Positions 25,356 to 34,189 of a stretch of DNA of 45,423 nt are shown here, one piece after another. The position numbers were made by a program, and so were the translations under genes. Each line of letters begins with the position of its first letter. Positions within the stretch are counted from its first letter, which is position 1. This DNA comes from Dickeya undicola. Lineage in GTDB: Bacteria > Pseudomonadota > Gammaproteobacteria > Enterobacterales > Enterobacteriaceae. The DNA is taken from assembly GCF_000784735.1 (NCBI RefSeq), contig NZ_JSYG01000016.1, positions 1 to 45,423 on the forward strand, written 5' to 3'. Under the pieces are notes generated by a model. The model had not been told where the DNA came from. It did no database searches and was given only the letters and a program-made list of their open reading frames with translations.

Positions 25356-25394
25356 AATGGCCCTCTACATTAATACTGGTACTTAGCCAAAAAA
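25356..25394. promoter_or_regulatory. efp/epmB 39-bp divergent spacer
   Basis: Only 39 bp separate the two start codons. Each promoter must therefore overlap the other gene's 5' end or start region. No separate operator is visible. The arrangement links expression of the factor and of an enzyme that modifies it. Confidence 0.5.
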
Positions 25395-26438
25395 ATGGCA
25401 CACATTGTAACCCTAAATATACCTTCCCGAGAAGATTGGTTGCAGCAACTCACCGACGTTATTACTGATCCTGATGAATTGCTGCGACTTCTGGCACTGG
25501 ATAACCATCCACAGCTGACTGCCGGGCGCGATGCCCGCAAACTGTTCCCACTGCGCGTGCCGCGTGCATTTGCCGCACGAATGCGGCCCGGTGACGCGTG
25601 CGACCCGCTGTTATTGCAGGTGTTGACCGCGCAGGAGGAGTTCATCTCCACCCCCGGATTCAGCCACGACCCGTTGGACGAACAGCACAGCGTCGTTCCG
25701 GGATTACTGCATAAATACCACAACCGTGCCCTGCTGCTGGTGAAAGGTGGGTGTGCGGTCAACTGCCGCTACTGTTTCCGTCGCCATTTCCCCTACCAGG
25801 ATAATCAGGGCAATAAGGCCAACTGGCGTCAGGCGCTGGAATATATTCGCCAGCACCCGCAACTGGACGAAATCATCTTTTCCGGCGGCGACCCGCTGAT
25901 GGCCAAGGATCACGAGCTGGACTGGCTGCTGACGGAGCTGGAACAGATTCCCCACCTGAAACGGTTGCGCATCCACACCCGCCTGCCGGTGGTGATTCCG
26001 GCGCGCATCACCCACGAACTCTGCCAGCGGCTGGCGCGCTCGTCGCTACGCGTGGTACTGGTGACCCACATCAACCACGCCAACGAAATCGACGCGGAAT
26101 TCACTGACAGTATGGCATGTCTGCGTCGTGCTGGCGTAACGCTGCTCAACCAAAGCGTACTGCTGCGCGGTGTCAACGATAGCGCCAGCACGCTGGCGGC
26201 GCTCAGCAACGCGTTGTTCGACGCCGGTATTCTGCCTTATTACCTGCACGTGCTGGACAAAGTGCAGGGCGCGGCGCACTTTTTGGTGCCGGATGACGAA
26301 GCGCGAACCTTGATCAGGGAATTGATGACGCGGGTATCAGGCTATCTGGTGCCAAGCCTGACACGGGAAATTGGCGGCGAAGCCAGTAAGACGCTACTGG
26401 ATATCGGTATGCCGCAGCAACAGGAAAATCAGGACTGA
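25395..26438 (+). CDS. epmB: Lysine 2,3-aminomutase EpmB (YjeK), EF-P modification
   Basis: 347 residues. This radical-SAM, PLP-dependent enzyme converts (S)-alpha-lysine to (R)-beta-lysine for EF-P. The CX3CX2C cluster reads GGCAVNCRYCF. Further conserved blocks are FSGGDPLMAKD (SAM/PLP region) and YYLHVLDKVQGAAHF. The start MAHIVTLNIPSREDW aligns with E. coli. It ends at a strong hairpin just before the convergent yjeI-like gene. Confidence 0.97.
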   Translation: MAHIVTLNIPSREDWLQQLTDVITDPDELLRLLALDNHPQLTAGRDARKLFPLRVPRAFAARMRPGDACDPLLLQVLTAQEEFISTPGFSHDPLDEQHSVVPGLLHKYHNRALLLVKGGCAVNCRYCFRRHFPYQDNQGNKANWRQALEYIRQHPQLDEIIFSGGDPLMAKDHELDWLLTELEQIPHLKRLRIHTRLPVVIPARITHELCQRLARSSLRVVLVTHINHANEIDAEFTDSMACLRRAGVTLLNQSVLLRGVNDSASTLAALSNALFDAGILPYYLHVLDKVQGAAHFLVPDDEARTLIRELMTRVSGYLVPSLTREIGGEASKTLLDIGMPQQQENQD

Positions 26439-26441
26439 AAC

Positions 26442-26473
26442 GCCGCCAGCGTCACGCGATGCTGGCGGCTTTC
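26442..26473. terminator. Terminator between epmB and the yjeI-like gene
   Basis: GCCGCCAGC-GTCACGCGAT-GCTGGCGGC is followed by TTTC on the plus strand. It lies between the convergent genes; the U-tract is short. Confidence 0.65.
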
Positions 26474-26477
26474 AACA

Positions 26478-26822
26478 TCAAGGGCACTTATAAACCTGAC
26501 CCTGCATCTTGCTGTCCAGCGGCGCAAAGCTGGACAGGAACGTCTGGCTCGGCGTCGTTGCGCCGTAAATCACGTTGCCCCCCATCTCTGCTGCCTTATT
26601 ACGCAGGTCGTTCGCGGCACCACGCATGGAGCTGCCTTCATTGCCGCCGCCCGACAACCAGGTAGATTGCGTGCCAGTAATGTTGCCCAACAGCTGGCAT
26701 TGCGCCGCCGGTTTACTGTCAGTAAAACGCACCGCCTGACCGGCAGCACTGAGTTCGTTGGTGGTGCTGCATCCCGCCAGCAAGGCGACAGCAGCCAATC
26801 CCATCAGAATACGAGTCCGCAT
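26478..26822 (-). CDS. yjeI: YjeI-like lipoprotein (DUF4156)
   Basis: 114 residues from ATG 26822 (GGAGAG upstream). A lipoprotein signal ends at LLAGC. The mature part has the DUF4156 core: CQLLGNITG, SMRGAANDLRNKAAEMGGNVIYG and the terminal GQVYKCP. Two later cysteines may pair. The role in E. coli is unknown. Its place beside epmB is conserved, but groESL, which follows in E. coli, is absent and pgi lies beyond. Confidence 0.9.
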   Translation of the reverse strand: MRTRILMGLAAVALLAGCSTTNELSAAGQAVRFTDSKPAAQCQLLGNITGTQSTWLSGGGNEGSSMRGAANDLRNKAAEMGGNVIYGATTPSQTFLSSFAPLDSKMQGQVYKCP

Positions 26823-26990
26823 GCTTCTCTCCGTGATAGTCGATACACTGGCCGAAGCCGGGCTACCCCGACCCGACAATCAAAAATTTATGCCAAAACA
26901 GGCTCATGTTACCACCATCGGGGTGGCAATTACCGGATAAACGACAGCAATTTCTGTCGTCATGACTGCGATCACGCCCTCACAAACTAA

Positions 26991-27012
26991 CAGGCCCCTG
27001 AATCGGGGCCTG
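26991..27012 (-). terminator. Probable pgi terminator
   Basis: The perfect stem CAGGCCCC-GATT(C)-GGGGCCTG lies 52 bp after the pgi stop. The following TTAGTTTG is only moderately T-rich. Confidence 0.55.
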
Positions 27013-27064
27013 GGTTATCACTCGATGGTTATCGCGCAACCGCCATGACGCACTGGCGTCGTCA

Positions 27065-28714
27065 TTATGCACGCCACTGTTTGAAGCGATTAATCAGCCC
27101 GTTGGTAGAGCTGTCGTGGCTGCTGACGGCGCTGTCATCTTGCAGTTCCGGCAGGATACGGTTAGCCAGCTGTTTGCCCAGCTCCACACCCCACTGGTCG
27201 AAAGTGAAGATGTTCAGGACTGCACCCTGGGTGAAGATCTTGTGCTCGTAAAGCGCAATCAGCGCCCCCAGGCTGAACGGGGTGATTTCCCGCAGCAGGA
27301 TGGAGTTGGTCGGACGATTGCCTTCAAACACTTTGAACGGTGCCACGTGTTCGACGTCTTTGGCAGATTTACCGGCCGCCGCAAACTCCGCTTCCACCAC
27401 CTCGCGGGATTTGCCGAACGCCAACGCTTCGGTCTGAGCGAAGAAGTTCGACAACAGCTTGTTGTGGTGGTCACTCAGTGCGTTATGGGTGAGCGCTGGC
27501 GCGATGAAATCGCACGGAACCAGCTTGGTGCCCTGATGGATCAACTGGTAGAACGCGTGCTGACCGTTGGTGCCCGGCTCACCCCAGATGATCGGCCCGG
27601 TCTGGTAATCCACCGCATTGCCGTTGCGATCAACGTACTTGCCGTTGGACTCCATGTTGCCCTGCTGGAAGTAGGCCGCAAAGCGATGCATGTACTGATC
27701 GTAAGGCAGAATCGCTTCAGTTTCCGCACCAAAAAAGTTGTTGTACCAGATGCCGATCAGCGCCAGCAGTACCGGCAGGTTTTTCTCGGCCGGGGTGGTG
27801 GCGAAATGCTGGTCCATCGCGTGCGCGCCGCTCAACAGCTGTTCGAAGTTGTCGAAGCCGATCGACAGCACAATCGACAAACCGATAGCGGACCACAGCG
27901 AGTAACGGCCGCCAACCCAGTCCCAGAATTCGAACATGTTGTCGGTGTCGATACCGAATTCGCCGACGGCGTTGGCGTTGGTGGACAGCGCCGCGAAGTG
28001 CCTGGCGACATGTTTTACATCACCGGCCGCCTTCAGGAACCAGTCACGCGCGCTGTGGGCGTTGGTCATGGTTTCCTGCGTGGTGAACGTCTTGGAGGCC
28101 ACCAGGAACAGCGTGGTTTCTGGGTTAAGGCATTTGAGCGTTTCGGCGATGTGGGTGCCGTCGACGTTGGAAACGAAGTGCATATTGAGGTGATTTTTAT
28201 ACGGGCGCAACGCCTCGGTCACCATGAACGGCCCCAGGTCAGACCCGCCGATACCGATGTTCACCACATCAGTAATCGCCTTGCCGGTATAGCCTTTCCA
28301 CTCACCGCCAATGACCCGCTCGCTGAACTGCTTCATCTTTTGCAGCACAGCGTTCACTTCTGGCATCACATCCTTCCCGTCAACCACGATCGGCGTATTG
28401 CTGCGGTTGCGCAACGCGACATGCAATACGGCGCGCGCTTCGGTGCGGTTGATCTTCTCGCCGGAAAACATCGACTTGATGGCAGCAGACAGCTCGGTTT
28501 CACGCGCCAGCGCTTGCAGTTTTTCCAGTGTCTCAGCGGTGATGCGGTTCTTGGAGTAATCCACCAGCATCAGGTCGCCGAACGTGGCGGAAAAGTGAGA
28601 GAAACGCTCGGGATCCTGCGCGAACAGATCGCTAATCTGCACCGTTTTCATCGCAGCAAAATGCTGCTGCAATGCCTGCCAGGCGGCAGTCTGCGTCGGG
28701 TTGATATTTTTCAT
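27065..28714 (-). CDS. pgi: Glucose-6-phosphate isomerase
   Basis: 549 residues from ATG 28714, identical in length to E. coli Pgi; 48 in-frame codons upstream are rejected because [13 protein letters not shown] is the family start. It interconverts glucose-6-P and fructose-6-P. PGI signature 1 ([14 protein letters not shown]) and signature 2 ([20 protein letters not shown]) are intact. It is divergent from lysC and its riboswitch, as in E. coli. Large antisense frames over it are shadows. Confidence 0.98.
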   Translation of the reverse strand: MKNINPTQTAAWQALQQHFAAMKTVQISDLFAQDPERFSHFSATFGDLMLVDYSKNRITAETLEKLQALARETELSAAIKSMFSGEKINRTEARAVLHVALRNRSNTPIVVDGKDVMPEVNAVLQKMKQFSERVIGGEWKGYTGKAITDVVNIGIGGSDLGPFMVTEALRPYKNHLNMHFVSNVDGTHIAETLKCLNPETTLFLVASKTFTTQETMTNAHSARDWFLKAAGDVKHVARHFAALSTNANAVGEFGIDTDNMFEFWDWVGGRYSLWSAIGLSIVLSIGFDNFEQLLSGAHAMDQHFATTPAEKNLPVLLALIGIWYNNFFGAETEAILPYDQYMHRFAAYFQQGNMESNGKYVDRNGNAVDYQTGPIIWGEPGTNGQHAFYQLIHQGTKLVPCDFIAPALTHNALSDHHNKLLSNFFAQTEALAFGKSREVVEAEFAAAGKSAKDVEHVAPFKVFEGNRPTNSILLREITPFSLGALIALYEHKIFTQGAVLNIFTFDQWGVELGKQLANRILPELQDDSAVSSHDSSTNGLINRFKQWRA

Positions 28715-28864
28715 CACACTACTCTTCGGTTTGAGAACAAGTCGGTTTAAAAACAAGTCGGTCGCCGGGCGGGAAATCCTGCCCGCTTTTTCCCGATTGT
28801 ATCCCTTAACGCCGTGCGGGGAAGCCCTTTTCTTGCGAAATGCCGAGCCCCGGTCCAATGTTGA

Positions 28865-28893
28865 TTGACAGCCGCCGCGTTACCCGCTATTTG
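28865..28893 (+). promoter_or_regulatory. Possible lysC promoter
   Basis: A perfect TTGACA (28865-28870) with a 17-bp spacer precedes TATTTG (28888-28893), a weak -10. Transcription would start near 28900, just before the riboswitch, which supports the assignment. Confidence 0.5.
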
Positions 28894-28917
28894 TAAAAGC
28901 CTACTTGCGCACCCGTT

Positions 28918-29120
28918 GCGCAAGCCAGAAGAGGAGCGCCGCCCAGGCAAGGTATCGGAGGAACCGTATCCGATGAAGATACCAGAGGGGGAGCGGTGCC
29001 GAGGCAGACGTAACCTACGGTGTTTACGCTGTCGACCGCAGGGGCTGAATCCCCTGGGTTGTCACCCGCATCGCTCCGCAAGGCGGAACGATAAGCAAGG
29101 TGGAGCGCTTCTGGGTGTGC
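28918..29120 (+). ncRNA. Lysine riboswitch (L-box) controlling lysC
   Basis: The P1 strands are GCCAGAAG near 28924 and CTTCTGGGTG near 29108. The conserved core includes GAGGAGCGCC, GGAGGAACCGTATCC, GAGGGGGAGCGGTGCCGAGG and GGGGCTGAATCCCCTGGGTT, as in the E. coli lysC leader. Binding of lysine lowers lysC expression. The expression platform lies in 29121-29234, where CCTGACACGAGG before the start also matches E. coli. Confidence 0.93.
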
Positions 29121-29234
29121 CGTAGCCAGTTCCTACGCTTGCCCCCTGCTTACCGCTCTTCCCTTGTGCCAAGGCTTAACGATGGAATGCTGTTGTCGAG
29201 ACGACAATGACGCCCCTGACACGAGGTTTTTTGA

Positions 29235-30599
29235 ATGTCTGCTAACACTGATAACTCACTGATTATCGCCAAATTTGGCGGCACCAGCGTCGCTGATTTC
29301 GACGCCATGAACCGCAGCGCCGATGTCGTGCTGTCTGACGCACAGGTCCGGGTGGTGGTGCTGTCCGCTTCCGCCGGGGTCACCAATCTGCTGGTAGCTC
29401 TGGCAGAAGGGTTACCTCCGGAGGCACGCGCGGCGCAACTAGAAAAACTGCGCCAGATTCAATACGCCATCCTCAACCGTCTCAACCAACCTGCCGTCAT
29501 CCGGGAAGAAATCGACCGCATGTTGGATAACGTCACCCGCCTGTCGGAAGCGGCAGCACTGGCAACCTCCAACGCGCTGACCGACGAACTGGTCAGCCAC
29601 GGTGAGCTGATGTCCACGTTGTTGTTTGTGGAGATTCTGCGCGAACGCAACATCGCCGCCGAATGGTTCGACGTGCGTAAAATCATGCGTACCAACGACC
29701 GTTTCGGCCGCGCCGAACCGGACTGCGACGCACTGGGCGAACTGACCCGCAGCCAGCTTGCACCACGTCTGGCGCAAGGTCTGGTCATCACCCAGGGCTT
29801 CATCGGCAGCGAAGCCAAAGGCCGCACCACCACGCTGGGCCGCGGCGGCAGCGACTACACCGCGGCACTGCTGGGTGAAGCGCTGAATGTCAGCCGTATC
29901 GACATCTGGACCGATGTTCCCGGCATTTATACCACCGACCCACGTGTGGTGCCGTCCGCACAGCGCATCGACCAGATTACCTTTGAAGAAGCCGCCGAAA
30001 TGGCGACCTTCGGGGCCAAGGTGCTGCACCCGGCTACTTTGTTGCCTGCTGTACGCAGCGATATTCCGGTGTTCGTTGGCTCCAGCAAAGACCCAGCAGC
30101 CGGTGGCACGTTAGTGTGCAACAAAACCGACAATCCGCCGCTGTTTCGTGCGCTGGCGCTGCGCCGCAAACAAACGTTGCTGACCTTACACAGCCTCAAC
30201 ATGCTGCACGCACGCGGTTTCCTGGCCGAGGTGTTTAGTATTCTGGCCCGCCACAATATCTCGGTAGACCTGATCACCACCTCTGAAGTTAACGTGGCGC
30301 TGACGCTGGACACCACCGGCTCGACCTCCACCGGCGACAGCCTGCTGTCCAGCGCATTGCTGACGGAACTGTCCTCACTGTGTCGGGTTGAAGTGGAAGA
30401 AAACATGTCGCTGGTGGCGTTGATCGGCAACAAGCTGTCGCAAGCCTGCGGCGTCGGCAAAGAGGTGTTCGGGGTGCTGGAACCCTTCAACATCCGCCTC
30501 ATCTGCTACGGTGCCAGCAGCCATAACTTGTGCTTCCTGGTCCCTTCCAGCGATGCCGAACAGGTCGTCCAGACGCTGCACCACAATCTGTTTGAATAA
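29235..30599 (+). CDS. lysC: Lysine-sensitive aspartokinase III
   Basis: 454 residues. It phosphorylates aspartate, the first step toward lysine, threonine, methionine and diaminopimelate. The kinase N-terminus has KFGGTSVADFDAMNRS, and TTLGRGGSDYTAALL lies in the catalytic domain. Two C-terminal ACT domains (for example HARGFLAEVFSILARHNISV) bind lysine for feedback inhibition. The start ATG 29235 has GAGG about 11 nt upstream. Regulation by the L-box is explicit in the leader. Confidence 0.97.
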   Translation: MSANTDNSLIIAKFGGTSVADFDAMNRSADVVLSDAQVRVVVLSASAGVTNLLVALAEGLPPEARAAQLEKLRQIQYAILNRLNQPAVIREEIDRMLDNVTRLSEAAALATSNALTDELVSHGELMSTLLFVEILRERNIAAEWFDVRKIMRTNDRFGRAEPDCDALGELTRSQLAPRLAQGLVITQGFIGSEAKGRTTTLGRGGSDYTAALLGEALNVSRIDIWTDVPGIYTTDPRVVPSAQRIDQITFEEAAEMATFGAKVLHPATLLPAVRSDIPVFVGSSKDPAAGGTLVCNKTDNPPLFRALALRRKQTLLTLHSLNMLHARGFLAEVFSILARHNISVDLITTSEVNVALTLDTTGSTSTGDSLLSSALLTELSSLCRVEVEENMSLVALIGNKLSQACGVGKEVFGVLEPFNIRLICYGASSHNLCFLVPSSDAEQVVQTLHHNLFE

Positions 30600-30619
30600 G
30601 CACTCAGCATCATCGCAAC

Positions 30620-30656
30620 AAAAAAACCGAAATCCGTTTAGGGTTTCGGTTTTTTT
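30620..30656. terminator. Bidirectional terminator between lysC and the yjbB-like gene
   Basis: AAAAAAACCGAAA-TCCGTTTAGG-GTTTCGGTTTTTTT. The stem has T-runs in both directions and serves convergent genes. Confidence 0.9.
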
Positions 30657-30679
30657 ATCTCAGTCGCCATATCACTGTA

Positions 30680-32326
30680 TTACGCCGACGCAGAGGATTC
30701 TTCCCGCCCTTCGTCCTCTTCTTCCGTCACCATCAAGACGTTATAGGCGACCGCACAAAACAACGAATTCAGCCGGTTCATATCCCCCAGCAACCCAAGG
30801 TGCAGTGAACTGGTTTCCAGACTTTGCACATTTTGCTGATGCAGCCTGTCAACATGCGCATGGGAGTAACGCCGGTTCAGAATACGGAAGCGGTGCTTGG
30901 CACGGCGCAGACGCTTGGCGCTGGTCACATCTGACGACAGGAATACTGACATTCCCAGCCGCAGGTTACTCATCAATAGTTCATAGAGCGTATTGAGTTC
31001 ATCCCGGCCAGCGGTCGAAAAACCACGCAGCCCATCGGGTGCATACGCGTCCAAATCGCAAATCACTCGCTCGATAATATCCCCAGCCTGCTCCAGGCTG
31101 AGCGCCATCTCAATGACCTCGGCCCAGCGCTGGGAATCACGCTCATGCAACCCGGCCTTTTCAATCCGCGCCAGATAGAGCTTGATAGCGTTGTAGAGCA
31201 CGTCCACATCATCATCCAGTTTACGAATCTCTCGCACCTGCTGACGTTCACCCTGTAACGAGTCCTGAAACATTTTCAGCATCTGTTCAATGACGTCACC
31301 AATACGCAGCGTTTCACGCGCGGCGTTAGCCAGCGCCAGCGTTGGTGTATCCAGCGCACTGGCATCCAGATGCCGGGGTCGTAACCGTGGATCGAGTTCG
31401 GGTTCAACCCGCACCAAATTACCGCACAACTCCGCCATCCGTCCGGCAAATGGCAACAGCAGCAGACAACGCACCAGGTTATAAAACAGGTGGAAATAAA
31501 TCACCCGTTCCTCATCTGGCAACGGCACCGCCTCCATCCACGTCGTCAGGTAACCGATCGCAGGCAACGCCGGTAAACAGCCAATCAGTTTAAAGAACAT
31601 ACTTCCCAGCGCCACCTGCCGTGCGGCCGGGCCTTGCGGGCTGGCATTCGCCAGTGCCAGGATACCGCTGCCCAGATTGGCGCCAACCACCAGACACAAC
31701 GCCACATCCAGAGAAATCACATGGCTGGCAGTCAGGGTAGCGGTCAGCAGCACCGCCGCCAGGCTGGAATAGCTCACAATGGCGAAGACCGCGCCAACCA
31801 ACGCATCCAGCATCACGTCGCCCGTCAGAGAGGAAAACAACACCTTGACCCCAGCAGTCTGGGTGATCGGCGTCGCCGACTCTACAATCAACTCCAGCGC
31901 CAGCAGAACCAGCCCCAGACCAATGGCTATCCGCCCATGTTGTCCGGCGCGGGTTTGCTTGCAACTGAGGAAAAAGATAACCCCGAGGAAAATCAGTAAT
32001 GGAGACAACCAGGAGAGGTCAAACGTCAACAACCGCACCATCAGCGCGGTGCCGACGTCCGCACCCAGAATAATCACCAGAGCCGGGGTCAGTGCAATCA
32101 ACCCCTGCGAGACAAAAGAGATCGTGAGCAACGTGGTGGCATTACTGCTCTGTACCAGCGCGGTCACGCCAATACCGGCAAGAAAGGCCAGCGGTTTGCG
32201 GCTCACGCTATCGCTGATCGTTCGCCGCAGACGGGTGCCATACACCCGCATAATTCCAGTACGAACAATATGCGTCCCCCAGACCAGTAGCGCGATGGCG
32301 GACAATAAATGCAGCAACGTCAACAC
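30680..32326 (-). CDS. yjbB: Na+/phosphate cotransporter family protein YjbB
   Basis: 548 residues from GTG 32326, with AAGGGAGG upstream and MLTLLHLLSAIALLVWG aligning to E. coli YjbB; a TTG 24 bp earlier is rejected. The membrane half holds two NptA-type repeats with the QSSNATT motif (GVTALVQSSNATT) and a related SYSSLAAVLL segment. The C-terminal cytoplasmic half is PhoU-like and helical (DTPTLALANAARETLRIGD). YjbB in E. coli is linked to phosphate export. It is convergent with lysC, whereas in E. coli pepE, rluF and yjbD lie between them. Confidence 0.93.
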   Translation of the reverse strand: MLTLLHLLSAIALLVWGTHIVRTGIMRVYGTRLRRTISDSVSRKPLAFLAGIGVTALVQSSNATTLLTISFVSQGLIALTPALVIILGADVGTALMVRLLTFDLSWLSPLLIFLGVIFFLSCKQTRAGQHGRIAIGLGLVLLALELIVESATPITQTAGVKVLFSSLTGDVMLDALVGAVFAIVSYSSLAAVLLTATLTASHVISLDVALCLVVGANLGSGILALANASPQGPAARQVALGSMFFKLIGCLPALPAIGYLTTWMEAVPLPDEERVIYFHLFYNLVRCLLLLPFAGRMAELCGNLVRVEPELDPRLRPRHLDASALDTPTLALANAARETLRIGDVIEQMLKMFQDSLQGERQQVREIRKLDDDVDVLYNAIKLYLARIEKAGLHERDSQRWAEVIEMALSLEQAGDIIERVICDLDAYAPDGLRGFSTAGRDELNTLYELLMSNLRLGMSVFLSSDVTSAKRLRRAKHRFRILNRRYSHAHVDRLHQQNVQSLETSSLHLGLLGDMNRLNSLFCAVAYNVLMVTEEEDEGREESSASA

Positions 32327-32663
32327 GGAACTGGACCTCCCTTTAATCAAAACTCAAACAATCAAAAAATAGCTTTGTAAATAAATAGTTATTCAAAAAA
32401 TAGTTGGGGAAAAAGTACCACTCCCGCTCACAAAACGGGTGTGAGCCTCATTTGCGCCCGGCCTTAACCCTGACATCTTATCCGTTCTTGAGCCGGGCAG
32501 CGGATGTAAATGAGCGTAATTTTTCTAAAATCACGGCCTAAATCAATAACCAGGTGTATTTACCCCCACGCGTCACATTTCTGGCGCTATGCTTCTTCCA
32601 TCAGCCGCCTCGCCTGATACCAGCGATGGCATCCTCTTCAGACCTAAGCTTAAGGATAGACGG
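32327..32663. other. Divergent intergenic region yjbB / DASS permease
   Basis: 337 bp. The first 90 bp from yjbB are AT-rich and likely hold its promoter. The rest should hold the permease promoter. Weak CRP-like halves occur (TGTGAGCCTCA near 32440; TCACA near 32573), but none is a full palindrome. No gene is seen. Confidence 0.35.
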
Positions 32664-34118
32664 ATGAAGACTAAAACCGCATATGGCCTGAACTGGCTGG
32701 CACTACTCATCATAATGATTGTAGCTGCCTTTTTCTGGCAATTGACGCCCCCTGCTGGGCTAAAACCCGCCGCCTGGCATTCCGCCGTACTGTTTGTTGC
32801 CACGATTATCAGCATTGTGGCAAACGTGCTGCCGATCGGTGCCATCGGTATCATCAGCATCACGCTGTTCGCGCTGACTTACGCCGCCGGAGACACCAGC
32901 GCCAGCGCCTCCATCCAGACCGCGCTGAGCGACCTTAACAGTTCGCTGATCTGGTTGATCGTCGTAGCATTCATGATTGCCCGCGGTTTTATCAAAACCG
33001 GGTTGGGCCGTCGCATCGCTTTGCAAATGATCCGTCTGCTGGGTAAACGGACGCTAGGGCTGGCTTACGGTCTGGCGTTCGCCGACCTGGTGCTGTCGCC
33101 CGCCATGCCCAGCAACACCGCTCGTTGCGGTGGGGTGATTTACCCGATTGCCGATTCGCTCGCGCGCAGCTTCGACTCCAAACCGGAAGACGCTTCCCGC
33201 AGCAAGATCGGCACCTTTCTGGTGACCTGTATCGGTAACGTCAATGACGTCACCGCCGCGCTGTTCATGACCGGCTACACCGGTAACCTGTTGGCGGTAA
33301 AACTGGCCTCCAACGCCGGTATTACCATCACCTGGGGCAGTTGGTTTGTCGCCGCGGTCGTGCCTTGTGTGATTTCTTTGCTGCTGGTGCCGCTGTGCGT
33401 TTATGTGCTGGCGAAACCAGAAATCCGTCATACGCCGGACGCGCCAAAGCTGGCGGTCACCGAACTGGAAAAAATGGGGCGCATGTCGCGTGGCGAGTGG
33501 TTGATGGCAGCCACCGTAGTCATTCTGCTGGTGTTGTGGATTTTCGGTGATCTGCTGGGCGTCGATGCTACCACCGCCTCTTTTGTCGGCCTCTCCTTCC
33601 TGCTGCTGACCGGTGTATTAAGCTGGGAAGATATCAAGAGCGAGAAAGGCGCATGGGATACGCTGATCTGGTTCGCCGCGCTGCTCATGATGGCTAACCA
33701 GTTGAAGAAACTGGGCTTCACGACCTGGTTTGGCGACCTGATCGGCAGCAGCATCGGTCACCTGATGCAGGACACCAGTTGGGTGCTGGTGTTGCTGTTG
33801 CTCAACGCCGCCTACTTCTACACCCACTACTTCTTTGCCAGTGGTAATGCCCAAATCGCGGCGTTGTACGCGGTGTTCCTCGGCGTGGGTATTAACCTGC
33901 ATATCCCGGCAGCACCGATGGCGATGATGCTGGCGTTCACCAGCAGCCTGTACTGCTCACTGACTCAGTACACTCATGCCCGCGGTCCGATTCTGTTCGG
34001 TGCCGGTTACGTCCCCACCGCGGTCTGGTGGCGCACCGGCTTTGTCATCAGCCTGATCAATCAGGCGATATTCATGACCGTTGGTCTGTTGTGGTGGAAG
34101 GTGATCGGGCTTTACTAA
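32664..34118 (+). CDS. DASS-family anion permease (dicarboxylate/citrate type)
   Basis: 484 residues from ATG 32664, preceded by TTAAGGA; an upstream in-frame ATG at 32589 lacks a good ribosome site. There are about 12 hydrophobic helices. It carries DASS/SLC13-type features: the SPAMPSNTARCGG hairpin motif in the first half and the FFASGNAQIAAL motif in the second. It probably imports or exchanges a di- or tricarboxylate such as malate, tartrate or citrate; the substrate cannot be told from sequence. It sits between yjbB and metH, where E. coli has no such gene. Confidence 0.88.
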   Translation: MKTKTAYGLNWLALLIIMIVAAFFWQLTPPAGLKPAAWHSAVLFVATIISIVANVLPIGAIGIISITLFALTYAAGDTSASASIQTALSDLNSSLIWLIVVAFMIARGFIKTGLGRRIALQMIRLLGKRTLGLAYGLAFADLVLSPAMPSNTARCGGVIYPIADSLARSFDSKPEDASRSKIGTFLVTCIGNVNDVTAALFMTGYTGNLLAVKLASNAGITITWGSWFVAAVVPCVISLLLVPLCVYVLAKPEIRHTPDAPKLAVTELEKMGRMSRGEWLMAATVVILLVLWIFGDLLGVDATTASFVGLSFLLLTGVLSWEDIKSEKGAWDTLIWFAALLMMANQLKKLGFTTWFGDLIGSSIGHLMQDTSWVLVLLLLNAAYFYTHYFFASGNAQIAALYAVFLGVGINLHIPAAPMAMMLAFTSSLYCSLTQYTHARGPILFGAGYVPTAVWWRTGFVISLINQAIFMTVGLLWWKVIGLY

Positions 34119-34135
34119 GAAGCCTATTGAGCATC

Positions 34136-34173
34136 AAAAAACACAGGCCGGGGTAACCCGGCCTGTGTTTTCT
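34136..34173. terminator. Bidirectional terminator between the permease and metH
   Basis: AAAAAACACAGGCCGGG-GTAA-CCCGGCCTGTGTTTTCT forms a long perfect stem. It serves the convergent permease (+) and metH (-). Confidence 0.9.
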
Positions 34174-34189
34174 TGTCGAACCGACTTAA

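Noticed and set aside
27116-28750. 544-codon plus-strand frame opposite pgi
   Set aside because: It is antisense to a fully conserved pgi; its length is explained by GC-rich codon bias on the opposite strand.
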